Origin: Plantago elongata
Taxonomy: Eukaryota > Streptophyta > Magnoliopsida > Lamiales > Plantaginaceae
Direction of reading: 5' to 3'
NCBI GenBank assembly: GCA_036897095.1
Contig: JAYMSP010000032.1
Coordinates: 48,484 to 112,483, forward strand
Length of the DNA: 64,000 nt
The notes beneath the pieces are model-generated. The model ran no database searches. It was not told where the DNA came from and was given only the letters and a program-made list of their open reading frames with translations. Both the position numbers and the translations under genes were made by a program. Numbering within the stretch: the stretch's first letter is position 1; every line of letters begins with the position of its first letter. Shown here piece after piece: positions 1 through 15,001 of the stretch.

Positions 1-284
1 AGAGAAAACAGTTTGATGCTTTAAAGTGTAAAGTATATCTTTTGGCATCTGAAAATTGAAAATTAATGTTTTCATCTGCTATTCCATGGTCAATAATTTT
101 AGAGTGGCCGGCCATTAAAGTTACCTTGTAGCCGCACCTTTCATTTGTCATGCAAATTGCTTGAATAACTACCACTTACAAGGCATGTAGTATATCCTTG
201 CTTGTTGGTTGGTCATTCACTGATATTCATTACACCCACATCACAATTAACACTTTATTGACTATGCATGATTATTCAATGCAG
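1..284 (+). other. Intron of the alpha-amylase gene (inferred)
   Basis: AT-rich sequence without amylase-like coding. It ends in a usable acceptor (TGCAG, AG at 283-284) directly before the first recognisable amylase exon. The upstream exons, which in this family encode a plastid transit peptide and tandem starch-binding CBM45 domains, would lie left of the window. Confidence 0.6.
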
Positions 285-3200
285 CAAAGAGATGATGGAC
301 ACTCTTATGGTTCATTTATGCTAGATGAAGGATATGTGGGATTCATTTTTGTGCTGAAGCTGAAAGAAAACACATGGTTAAATAACAAAGGAAATGATTT
401 TTGCATACCCTTTTCGAGTTTAGTGGCTGCAGACGAACACGTTGGTCTTACTGACTCTCAAGGTGAGGTGCTGCCCAAGGAGATTGACTCCGCAGCACTA
501 TCTGCTGATAAAGTTGAAGCGTCTGCACACACGGATGAAATCATTAATGAAATTAGGAGTTTAGTTACTGATATATCCTCCGAAAAGGGCCGGATAACAA
601 AGAGTAAAGAAGCACAAGAGAGCATTCTGCAGGAAATAGAGAAGCTTGCAGCAGAAGCTTACAGTATCTTCAGGACTGTTATGCCAAGATACAGGGAGAT
701 TGACGAAGCTGAAACTGAGGAATTGGAACCTGAGATAAAAATTTCTTCTGGTACCGGATCAGGATTTGAGATACTTTGCCAGGGATTTAACTGGGAATCC
801 CACAAATCAGGAAATTGGTATTTGGAGCTTCAAGAAAAGGCTTCTGAACTGTCATCACTTGGGTTCACAGTTATCTGGTTGCCCCCACCTACAGATTCTG
901 TCTCTCCTGAAGGCTACATGCCTAGAGATTTGTACAACTTAAACTCCAGGTACCATCTTGTTGATTCTTATTCTCTTAGAAACATAAGATAAATGGTTTG
1001 CTATAACTTGGCTACAACTATTACACGAGGAATGTTGTTTCTTGAGTATGATAGCTGTTTCAATATTGATGCCAATGATGATAGGTATGGTAACTTGGAT
1101 CAACTAAAGGCTTGTGTGAAGAGACTTCATAAAGTGGGTATAAGAGTTCTTGGTGATGCTGTCTTAAACCATCGATGTGCAGAATTTCAGAACCATAATG
1201 GTGTGTGGAACATATTTGGTGGTCGCTTGAACTGGGATGATCGCGCAGTTGTTGCCGATGATCCACATTTCCAGGTTCGATAATCTCATACTTCACTGCA
1301 ACAATATTTTTTTCTAGAAGATCAACCGGAAATTGGAATTGGGGCATCAATACTTGATTGCTATATTTTCAATGATTAAATAAAAACTCCACCACCAGTC
1401 CAATTGGACAAGATGAGAACAACAGAACAATGTCATTGTTTCTGCTTTTATTCCTTCCAAATGTTCTTTTCAGGTGATTTAACATTTGTGTTTCCCATTT
1501 TCTTGAATATAAGACTCACGACTGCCTTACCTTGATCTTATTAGGAAAGAGTTATTTAGTTGGAGTAGGAAATAATATGATTATGATGTATGTTTCCGTG
1601 TTAAGTGATAAAGAATTTGTTTTTTTGAGATAGTTGTGTTACAAACTTTGCAGCATATTTTGAGTATAGTGACATTTATGGTTCTTATATGAAGTGTCTC
1701 TACTTAATTTAATTTTATTATTTGGGACCTAGAAACAAATTAACACATAAGCTTGTCATAAAATCACGAGACGGTGTAGCTTTTTGCTTGAAAAAGAGTA
1801 CCATATGATTCTCAGTTTTGAACAAATTTACTGAAGAAGGTGTACTGAGTTAAATACAATTCTACCCAGAAATGCAATAGCAAAATACAACTTCACGAAA
1901 TACTGTTTTCATGTCAAAATGATTGGAATAGAATACCTTAAATGTTTAACTCAACAAGATGCTTTGTTTGGCCACTCACAGGGACGGGGCAATAAAAGTA
2001 GCGGAGATAGTTTCCATGCAGCTCCAAATATTGATCATTCTCAAGAATTTGTAAGAAAGGATATCAAGGAGTGGTTGTGCTGGATGAGGTTAGTTAATCT
2101 GCTTAAATATTTTGTAGACACTTCTCAGACTTCCTAAATCATTTTATGATTGCATGGATGAAATTGCTCAAACATCCAAAACTGTCTGGTGGAGAGATGG
2201 CATAGTACTATTTTACTCTTCTTTTTCTTTTTCTTTTTTTAACTTAAAAGCTGCATCAGATATGTTACAGTTCTTTATATTTCTATTCTAATATCTGATT
2301 CAAGATAGCCTTTGACAAGAGTAAAAATATCAGATACTAGAATAGAAATATGAAGAAATTGAATTTTTCATTCATGTCTTATTTTAATATGTCCAATTTG
2401 CACTAAACCTAGGTTCTGACTTCTGACTATTTGATGGAAGTGGTTAAGTGATAAAGCTTTCATTTTCTTTGAATAACAGAGAAGAAGTTGGTTATGATGG
2501 ATGGAGGCTTGACTTCGTGAGGGGATTCTGGGGTGGCTATGTTAAGGACTACTTGGAAGCAAGTGAGCCTTACTTTGCTGTGGGCGAGTTCTGGGATTCA
2601 CTTAGTTACACGTATGGTGAGATGGATCATAACCAAGATGATCATAGGCAGAGAATTATCGATTGGATAAATGATACCAATGGAACTGCGGGTGCTTTTG
2701 ACGTGACAACTAAAGGGATTCTCCATGCTGTAAGCTTAAAATCACATTCTTGTTTCTTAGTCCAATCATATTCTTGTTTACAATTTCAACAGACCTGTGT
2801 GAAACCAACTTCCCCCTTTTCATGTGTACTGAAAGGCACTCGACCGATGTGAATACTGGAGATTGTCAGATGAGAAAGGAAAACCTCCTGGAGTAATGGG
2901 ATGGTGGCCATCTAGAGCAGTAACTTTTATTGAGAATCATGATACTGGTTCTACCCAGGTTAGGCTTTTATCTGAACTGCTGACTCATGTACTTCAGCAT
3001 TGTGGCTCAACCTAATTTAATTGTCTTTTTTTTATTGGGTAGGTTTGTCGTTATAATGCGAAGTGCTTAGAGTAATTTCTAGAAATTCCGCTGTGTGAAA
3101 TATGCTAAAACCTCGTAGCAATACTAGGTCGCAGACAGACAGATTTTTCTTTTCAATAATCTGACACCCAGATATGATAACCTGTAGCTTAACCGGGACT

Positions 3201-3894
3201 ATTGTTTTTCATCTCATTCCAGAATGTGAAAACCTTGTTAAAGATCTGATCTCCCATTTGTTGAACGGTTTCATTACATGTTTGTTACATGTAGTTTATC
3301 AATTGAAATTTCCATAAGCCTAAGGATTTGCCAAGTCTTCTCTTGACTTTATCTTGATTTATTTTTCTGGTCTCAAGGGTCATTGGAGATTCCCAGGTGG
3401 AAAAGAAATGCAAGGTTATGCGTATATCCTTACACACCCTGGGACGCCCTCAGTGTTCTATGATCACATTTTCTCTGATTATCAATCTGACATAGCGGCA
3501 CTTATCTCGCTCAGAAAAAGGAAAAAGATCAACTGCCGCAGCATAGTGAGTTCCTGAAGCTTTCTTCTTTTTGTTTTTTTTTCCTTTTTCTTTGTCGGAT
3601 GTCCAGTTACACCACAGGTGTTTTGACTTAAAGTTGATCGCCCTTTCTCAAAACTGTAGCTGATTGCATGCACTTCTATCATATGTTACACCTGTACACC
3701 GAAGTTCACTTTGTACACTTTTTTCTTTGATCTAGGTAAAAATAGTGAAGGCAGACAGAGATGTTTATGCAGCAACAATTGATGACAAGCTGGCCATGAA
3801 GATTGGACCTGGTCATTTTGAACCCTCAAGTGGTTCCCAAAAATGGTCTGTTGCCATTGAGGGCAGAGATTTCAAGGTCTGGGAAGCATCATAA
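285..3894 (+). CDS. AMY3: Plastid alpha-amylase, AMY3 type (3' part)
   Basis: Endo-acting alpha-1,4-glucan hydrolase (GH13) that degrades starch in plastids. In-phase exons: 285-949, 1085-1274, 1982-2088, 2480-2729, 2836-2958, 3378-3545 and 3736-3894, giving 553 residues. The four GH13 regions are visible: DAVLNH (I), GWRLDF with the catalytic Asp nucleophile (II), AVGEFWDS with the acid/base Glu (III) and FIENHDTGS with the transition-state Asp (IV). The linker before the barrel ([14 protein letters not shown]) and the C-terminal end ([10 protein letters not shown]) fit the AMY3 subfamily. The Arabidopsis protein is about 890 residues, so roughly the first third lies outside the window. An AATAAG element near 4367 may serve polyadenylation. 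Family assignment is firm; the first exon boundary at 285 is a prediction. Confidence 0.93.
2271..2357. repeat. Intronic inverted repeat (hairpin)
   Basis: Arms of about 29 bases (2271-2299 and 2329-2357) pair with only about two mismatches around a 29-base loop. It lies in the amylase intron 2089-2479. It could be a small MITE remnant or a precursor-like hairpin. Confidence 0.6.
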
Positions 3895-4555
3895 GTAGGT
3901 CAGTCTCATCACAGTTAATTGCAAGTTCAATATAGAGAGATGGTGAAATTCTTCTGCAGAAGCACTCCCTGACAAAGTCGGTTTCCTTGTTTCTATGCAT
4001 ATAATATTAGAGAACACTCCAAAGTACGTTAAAATTTGTTTGGCATGTGAGTGATCTGAATTCTTGATATTCCGAAATTGCTCACAATCTCTACTTGCCT
4101 ACATTTCGTGTTCTTCAAAATACTTCAACATTGAGGTAATCATCAAAGGTGAGGGAAGTTAGAGGATGTTCAGGATTACACTTGATTGGAGCTGTGTTTC
4201 CACATCCTCATGTACACTACATACATGTATACAGTCAAACTGTACGAGTTATATAGTACATACATACCTTGCAATTATAATAAGGTAATCACTTGTCTGT
4301 TTGTACTTTGTTGTTCAAGAAAGATTGTAAGTTGGAAATGCCATGTAATATTACTGTATTTGAAATTTCAATAAGATGAGCAGATCATATTCAATTCTGT
4401 TTTCTTTTCACATTGTTTGGTATAATTGTTGAATGGTTTTAGTTATGCATGGTAATTGTTAAGCAGTTAAGAAAAGATTGTAATGCTAAAACAATGTATT
4501 CTCTTTCATTTCTTCTGTTTTATAAATAGTGATTCACTATGACATGATTACTATG
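3895..4555. other. Convergent 3' ends
   Basis: 3' UTR and spacer between the converging amylase and subtilase genes. No further gene seen. AT-rich, with several AATAA-type elements. Confidence 0.5.
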
Positions 4556-8022
<3,467 letters not shown>

Positions 8023-9145
8023 TGTTTTATGCAGAACTCCAAATCCAAGAAAATAATGTGAATTTTGGATTTTCCTCTCAGATTTTAATCCCTAATGATT
8101 TGTATAAATATGTGAAGTTATGATAATTTTTTAATTACTTTATGATAATATTTGTATATTATATTTAACTTGGTATGTTTGTGAATATAGTATGGCAGTC
8201 AAAGATTACAAAAGTGGATTCATATATTAACATCTTTATCCAAACATCATCATTTGGTAGTCTAAGAACTTTGACTTCGTAGTATTCATGTTATTATCAT
8301 ACATGCACTTACCAAACATGATTATGATATACACTTTTTATTGTTAGTAAAATCGTGAGAATTATCATAAAATTTGATATTTGAAATTTCTAGTCAATGC
8401 AAACAATATATACTATAATTATTTGAATAGGTATGTAGTAGAATATAGTATAATTTTAGATTTCCTTAAAACCCTCTTGGAGTTGATGTAAGTGCTAATT
8501 ATTGGTTATGGTAAGTGCCTAATTTGATTGCTTAAATAAGACACACCGTCCTATGGGTCCATCAACTTGGGTACATTATACTGCAGTAATTAAGATTGCT
8601 ATATAGATAATTAATTTTTTTAGCCTCGATATTAAATACATGTCCTTCATCAAATTAATTAATTGACTTTAATATCTACTACTCCCATCGTCCCGAAAAA
8701 CTTCATATGGTAGAGTTTAATCGTAATTTTATACGAAAAGTTAAAGTATGATATAAAATAAAGAAGGTGGAGAAAATTATACTTTTAGTTGCAAGATGTG
8801 TTGTAAAGTAGATATTGTTTATTATTTGTTAGTTGTGAGATAACTTCACTTTTAAAAATATAAGAAGTTTAGTAGAACGGATAAAAAAAGTAAATGTATA
8901 AAATTTTATGGGACGAAGGTAGTAACAAATAACAAAATAAGGTGTTGGGTACACGAATTTATATAGAAGGAAAGTTGATTTAAATGATTTTGCAAATCTG
9001 AACCAAATTCCCGAAATCATGTAAAATAAGTCTAATTATAGGATTACATTTTGAATTTTTCTACTATTAATGAATCTTAATATAGTAATTAAGGTAGATA
9101 TAGTAGTATATTTAGATTTTTCTCCATATTAAGACGAATCTAATT
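8023..9145. other. Intergenic, divergent promoters, one MITE
   Basis: AT-rich spacer between the divergent subtilase and the orphan ORF. It contains the Stowaway-type element at 8682-8922. No other gene seen. Confidence 0.5.
8682..8922. mobile_element. Stowaway-type MITE
   Basis: About 241 bp bounded by CTCCCATCGTCCC at the left and GGGACGAAGGTAG at the right, an imperfect terminal inverted repeat of the Stowaway consensus. TA target duplications flank it (8680-8681, 8923-8924). Internal sequence is AT-rich and non-coding. Confidence 0.8.
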
Positions 9146-9577
9146 ATGGTAGTAAATTTAGCCCAGCCCAGTCCTACTCCTACATACTCAGGGGCTATAT
9201 ATATTCCTAGGACTCTAAGGAGAAATTATTCAGATTTTAAGTTTAGAAGATTCAACTATCATAGCTACCAGCCTACCATGTCTCAAGCTGTCGTTCCCAA
9301 CAACTTTCAGTACGTTCGTGATAGGCATGAAATCGAGCGGGAGAAACGTCGTAAGCAGTGTGATCAAATCGAGTACGAGAAACTGTTCCCGAGCTTGTTG
9401 ATTCCACCTAAAGTACTGCAATCTGTCCACGAAGAAGATCTTTCTTGGATCTACCCATCGACGACGAAGAAGAATATACAACACAATGGTACGTCCACCA
9501 GCAGATCGCAACCACCATGTTCACAAATATCGAAGGACGTTATTGTATATGCGTTGCCATATACCATCCCTTATTGA
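9146..9577 (+). CDS. Orphan single-exon protein, 143 aa
   Basis: Family not recognised. An uninterrupted ORF with a basic, mostly polar product. It has a charged helical stretch (RDRHEIEREKRRKQ, around residues 58-71) followed by EKLFPSLLIPPKVL and a Ser/Thr-rich tail. There is no signal peptide or membrane segment. An internal Met around residue 45 (TMSQAVVP) is an alternative start. Sequence composition is less AT-rich than the flanks, which favours real coding. It stands alone, with a spacer to the subtilase on the left and the zinc-knuckle gene on the right. It could be a lineage-specific gene or the 3' piece of a lost gene. Confidence 0.45.
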   Translation: MVVNLAQPSPTPTYSGAIYIPRTLRRNYSDFKFRRFNYHSYQPTMSQAVVPNNFQYVRDRHEIEREKRRKQCDQIEYEKLFPSLLIPPKVLQSVHEEDLSWIYPSTTKKNIQHNGTSTSRSQPPCSQISKDVIVYALPYTIPY

Positions 9578-10056
9578 TCTGCCGTGTCCTCTTGTATGAT
9601 ACAAATTGTTGAGAGATTTTTAACGTGGGAAACAAGATATGGAAACAGAAGTTCAAGAAAGCAACAGTGGTTAGTATAGAAAGGCCTGAACAATAGAATG
9701 ATGTAGCCTGATCAGTTATTTTCTGTAATTTGTTTGGGTTTTCATCACGAGTATTCCTTATATTCTGTAAGACTTGTTATATATCATATAATACTAGAAC
9801 GTGAGAACACGTTACGCGTGTTATTGTGTCATCTATTTATGAATAATTGATTAAATATATACATGTAAGTAATATCATTCTTTGAGATTATGAATACCTG
9901 TTTTCCAGTTGTATTAGGATTTATGTTAAACAAATTTGGAGAAACTTCAAATTTTCGACAGTAATTCAATTTAAATATAACCTATCGATTTCGAAATTTT
10001 ACTCAAAGCAAGGGCTGAGATTGTTTGTAATTGTCGTTTTATGCGTGAACAAGTTC
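9578..10056. other. Intergenic, nothing recognised
   Basis: AT-rich spacer downstream of the orphan ORF and of the minus-strand zinc-knuckle gene. No repeat or gene evident. Confidence 0.5.
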
Positions 10057-13000
10057 CTACACTGTGTCTGACTCCAGAGATACTGAAGTTGTAGTTCCCA
10101 TGTCTTTCACCTGTAATGGATGTAACGGTGTAGTAGATTTTGATTCAGCCAGTTGAGGGCATGTTCTCCTGTTATGACCAGTTTGGCCACATATTTTGCA
10201 ATGTTGAATACTGCGAATTATGGTATTTTTCTCGTGTGATTGTGATCTTTGACATGTTCTTCTGTTATGTCCTTTCTCCCCACACAACCGACATCTGAAC
10301 CGTCTATCCCCACGTTCATGCTCAACTTCTGGACAATAGTTTCTTCTGTGTCCCTCTTTTCCACAATTACTGCAGTTGAATTTCACCCCTGTAAGACACC
10401 ATAAGAGGCCAACGTTTAATAAGTTTGAAAAAAATTACAAGTATCATCTAATCACTGGAACAGAACCTTGGAAAATGCAAAAATTTCGCCGCAAGCTGCG
10501 GGAAGTTTTTACTGGTTGTATGAACATTAACAGAGATGAGAAGTTTGAAGTAAAAAGACCTCGCATTGCAATGCTTCTTTTGTGACGATTTTCTGGATTG
10601 CTGAAGTAGCTCTTCATAGATTCAGAAGCATGCTTTCTTGCTGCATCAGTCCCCCTGGATTTCTGCAGAAGTGCATATATATTGAAAAACTCAATAGAAG
10701 GCAATGTGTAGGGGAATAACATTCAAGAATTTAATTAGAATGCGTGGACAATCTTGAAGATGTTCATTTGCAATAGCTCACTGAAAGCTGCGATAATCCT
10801 AACAGCGTTACCACAGAAAATTAGACTTTCAACTCTTTAACATTCAGAAACTGATTATTATTTTCTACAATATACATGACACACAAAATGACATTATCCG
10901 ATAAAGAGTCCAATAGTGCAGCAACAAACCACAATTCCAAGTGCATACAATCATCCCCAAGCCCAACTGACCTTAATAGCAGCTGCTCTTTGAGCACGAA
11001 GCACTGGATCTGCATGGATTAACTTCATCCCGTTGCTAAATATTCCAGTTCTTTCATTGAGGCTCTGCAGGCATCCAACTAAACAAAAAAGATTAAAATC
11101 ATGACCGGGGAATTTTTATTTCTTTTAGCTTTGTCATGCAAAAGCTAAGTTTAGTCAAAAGTACCAGGGATGGTTAATGAATACGTTTATAAAATAAAAT
11201 CATAAAAACTAGAGTAAGGAGCTTGAGACATTAGTTCATAGTTAACACTAAGAATGAAAGAACACAGAAACTGGGGACTATGTAGTTCAGCGTGACTCGA
11301 TAGAAGAATCCAATTTCATCACTTTAACCACTGCCACAGTTTAAGTACCCTAATCTCTTCTTAGGCCAAAATGGGTAAATACACATCAAAAGCTAAACAT
11401 GCAACACCTGAAAGTAGACGAATATAGCAGAAGTATGTGGTATATTCAATTAAAAGCAAGCAAGTAAGCAATTTGATAGTACACAAGACATCCGAGTTGC
11501 CAAAGGGAAAGAGTGACTAACTTTCAAGGATTTGCTGATCTTCAAATTAACTTCAGGAGCAGAAGATTGATAAACACGCTTGGTTTTTCTTTTTGCATCC
11601 AACTTTATGTCCAAGTTGTCCACCTCGTCATCTTCCTTGACTTTTAGGGGAGAACTGGAATTCATGCCCAATTAAAGGACTAAGCATTAGTACTAAATTG
11701 GCCTCTATAACAATGAATTGCAGGACATCTGAGATGTGACTGCCAGTTAATTCAAATTTCATGAAATTATCATGGGGGTTAGGACAAAGGATGTTTACAT
11801 CGAGCGTGCTTTCTCCCATGGTTGTTCATCAATAGACTCTTCCCAGATCACACAATCTCCAAGGCACTGATGGCAGGTGATCATACCCTAAAACAAATTA
11901 AATGGAAGACTATTTCATACAAGCAATTACTCAACTGGTTGAAAATATTAAATTTCCATTGCGTAAAGTAAAAGACAAAGGATAACTTACCTTCCCAGTA
12001 CATAATGAACAATCCGGCCGTGATCTTTCTATTCCACATTCTTTACATGGAGTATAACCTCTTCCCCTGCAACTTGGGCAGGGCAATTCTCGAATATACT
12101 GACCATTAGGACCAAACCATGATCTTGGTTTGGTCACCGCAGAAGCAACCTTCCTGAAATTAAACTGGTCCAGTTATAAAAAGGAATAATTGCTGGGAAT
12201 AAGTTGTCGAAGTAAAGAGCAATGCAAAAACCACTTGATTTAATACTCTCAGGAGAAAGGTACATTCCGTTAATCATAAACCTATATATCCCAGTGACCA
12301 ATTTTAAAAAAGCTCATTGACAAAATTAATAGCATTACATGGAAATGCAATTTTTAAGATGAAATCCTCAGGCACGGTGATTAGTAATGTCTAAATCCAC
12401 ACATATCGCTGCAACAACAAATCCATCACGACAGTAACAGTGACTGAATCAGAAATATGCATTCATTAAATTTGTTGTACAAGTATATGCGTAAAAGTAA
12501 ATCTTCTAAGATCATGCAAATGCTTAGTTATTGCTCTCATTAGCTGAAATTATGAATCAGCACCAAAAATACTCTCCAGTCTCCTCTCAAAGTCTCCTCA
12601 TAACATTACTGCTGAAAAGTGTCTAACACACTACCACTAGTCTACAATAAATTCATCTGAGTAAATAAAAACTTCTAAAAATGCAAAACTTTTCAAAAAA
12701 ACCAAACTCCATCCAACTTGCAAGATATGTAAAATTCTCCAACAAAACAAATTCTGAACAGAATAAAATCAGTTTGACTGTAAATTGATGCAGAAATTAG
12801 TAAGACGCAATAAAGAAAGATTGAAACTTTATAGACCTGGGTTGCATATCAGCAGAAAGTCCAAACAGCTCCTCAGAAGGATCATATCCCAACTACACAA
12901 ACCAAACAAGCAAGAGTTAATCAAAACAACAATGCGAAAAAAAAGTAAAGAATTTTGATAAATTGAGAAATAGAACTGACATGGAGTTGTCTAGAAGTAG

Positions 13001-13166
13001 CGGAATTATCATCGGTAGTGGAAGAAGAGGCTATATGAAAAGGTGGTTTCTTGTTGGAAAGATGAGGCAAATGTGGTGGTAATATCCAATAGCGACGGAG
13101 ATTACTCGTGTGTCGCCATTGAGGAACGCTCAGACGGAACGGAGAAGAAGACCAGAGAGAAGACAT
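10057..13166 (-). CDS. CCHC zinc-knuckle protein with DnaJ-like Cys-rich region
   Basis: Similar to the uncharacterised plant zinc-knuckle family represented by Arabidopsis At5g20220. Eight in-phase exons on the minus strand: 13166-12981, 12892-12837, 12153-11991, 11887-11799, 11654-11522, 11064-10972, 10662-10560 and 10388-10057, giving 384 residues. The N-terminus (about 50 residues) is rich in Ser, Arg and Leu and lacks acidic residues, like an organellar transit peptide. Then come the conserved LGYDPSEELFGL and KPRSWFGPNGQYIREL, a Cys-rich segment with repeated CxxC pairs (CPSCRGRGYTPCKEC, CSLCTGK, CHQCLGDC), an acidic-basic linker, the RKHASESMKSYFSNPENR block, and three CCHC knuckles at the C-terminus (CSNCGKEGHRRNYC, CRLCGEKGHNRRTC, CKICGQTGHNRRTC). 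RNA binding is expected from the knuckles. The pathway is unknown. Confidence 0.88.
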
Positions 13167-14710
13167 AGTAACATTAGTTTGAGGGTTTCAGTTGGGAGAA
13201 AGAGATAGTGTTGTTGTTTTGTACAAACTCCATGGATAACGATATACAGTAGTGAGTGACCTTGTGTGGAAGACGAAGCACTGAATGTGGATGGATATAT
13301 TGGCAGATGACTGGAATTTGATTATGGTACTTTTGCCCCGTAAGTTTGGATTTAGTGCAAATTGCCCCCTAAAATTTCACATATGTTTTTCATTTTCTCA
13401 TTTTTTAAATACATTTATATAAAAGTTTTTCATATGTCCTTTTCATTTTCTGTTGTTTTTATAATTTATGTGTCTGTATCATTTTTATTTTAAAATTATT
13501 TATTTTTTATATAAATTTAAATGAATTATATGACTTTATATATTATTTACAAGATGTTAAATTAGTTTAATTAAAAGTCAACATTCAACGAATTATACTC
13601 CCTCCGTCTTGAGTTAGAAGTTCCGCTTTTCATTTTTTAATGTTCCGAATTGAAAGTCTCATTTTCTTAAATACTACTTTATTCACTATTCACAATTTGT
13701 AGTATCTTTTTTGAACGAGAACATTCTACTTATATTAAAATGGTCAATGCACATTGTACTAGACCTTTTTTAGAATTTTGTCAACTCTAAATCAAATAAA
13801 AATTTATCGACACAGTTACACGACCAACTTTTCATAGCGTGATCATAATATTTTAATACAAAGTCTAAGGAAATAGCGATTTTTCCATTAAATATGTATA
13901 TTCCGTTTTCTTCTTTCTTAGTGTATGTTGATTTTTATCAGCGTCTATGAGTTTTTTTCGTATTGTTTATGGGCTTTTATTTAGGGTCTATGGGTTTTTA
14001 CGTTGTTTATGAGTTTTTTTAGGGTCTGTGGATTTTTACGTTGTCTGTGGGTTTTTATTTTGGGTCTGTAGATTTTTACATAGTCTGTGAGTTATTATTT
14101 TGGATCTGTGAATTTTTATTTTTGGTATGTGAATTTAAATGTAAAAAGCACATAATATAATGAAAAAACTGCTCTTTTCCTAGACTATCTCATATTTTGA
14201 TGGTGTGATGAAGGAAAATGCAACAACTCTTTATGGGTCGAGGTCTGGTACAAGTCTTAAAGGCAATAAACTAACAATTTACTTTTATTTACACGTCATT
14301 TTTAATTGTATATAAAATTTTTCGATTAATAATTTATTGTATTTCTTGAAAATTAAATTAACATGGTATGTATGAATTACGTGCCATGTTAAATGTATTG
14401 GTAATGAAATGATTGAGAAAATCGTTAACTAAAAGCAAAGAACTCTGAGGCAAAAATTGAACTGGTAATCGTTTGAACTCCTTAATTTTGTAGTATGGTT
14501 CCGAAGTTTGACTAAATTCAGTGGAACATGTTCCAAGTGAATCTGTATTAAAGTCAGTATCTTGAATATTGAAACCAATTGAATGTAAGTAAATTTGACC
14601 TTAAAAAACTAGTCCAATCAGCTTCACTTGCCAAACTATGATCCTGGCCTATATGTACCAAGCATGATGCACAAATACTCAAATTGGATTACATTTAAGA
14701 ATATACAAAA
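13167..14710. other. Intergenic between divergent genes
   Basis: Contains the 5' region of the zinc-knuckle gene, one Stowaway-like end near 13598 (CTCCCTCCGTCTTGAG after TA) without a clear partner, and the tandem repeat at 13941-14134. No gene seen. Confidence 0.5.
13941..14134 (+). repeat. Degenerate tandem repeat (minisatellite)
   Basis: About ten half-units of 18-24 bases built on GGGTCTGTGGGTTTTTA. They alternate with a second form beginning CGTTGT, giving a period near 40 bases. Copies diverge progressively toward both ends. Confidence 0.75.
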
Positions 14711-15001
14711 ATGGGTGCAAGTGAGAGTCGTGAGGCTTCAAATGAATCGGTAATAACCAAAATTTCAGAAGAGAAAGAAAGAGAAGAGATGGCGAAGAAT
14801 GTAGCAGTGGGAGTTGCAGGCGCGTTGGTTGCCGGGGTAGCGGCATGGGGCTTATCAAAGGTGTTTAATGGTGATTCGTCATCGATAGAGGATCTGCAGA
14901 GGAAGATGATGAAAGCTCCCGGGAGGAGGAACGAGTATATCTACAGGGATCAATTTGAGGGCAACCCTCGTGATTACTTCCGTTCCCTCCGCGACAAGTG
15001 A
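14711..15001 (+). CDS. Small glycine-zipper membrane protein, 96 aa
   Basis: Family not named here. Single exon, complete. The N-terminus MGASES fits the MGxxxS N-myristoylation pattern. A charged segment (SEEKEREEMAK) precedes a short Ala/Gly/Val hydrophobic helix (VAVGVAGALVAGVAAWGLSK, about residues 31-50) that looks like a glycine-zipper membrane segment. The C-terminal half is basic and polar and ends DYFRSLRDK. An AATAAA signal at 15189-15194, about 190 bases after the stop, supports expression as its own gene. The hydrophobic helix resembles that of the gene at 61980 (AAWGFSK). Membrane attachment is inferred; function unknown. Confidence 0.7.
   Translation: MGASESREASNESVITKISEEKEREEMAKNVAVGVAGALVAGVAAWGLSKVFNGDSSSIEDLQRKMMKAPGRRNEYIYRDQFEGNPRDYFRSLRDK

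Noticed and set aside
13598-13640. Possible fourth Stowaway element
   Set aside because: Only a left terminus is seen; no matching right end or TA duplication was found within about 700 bases.
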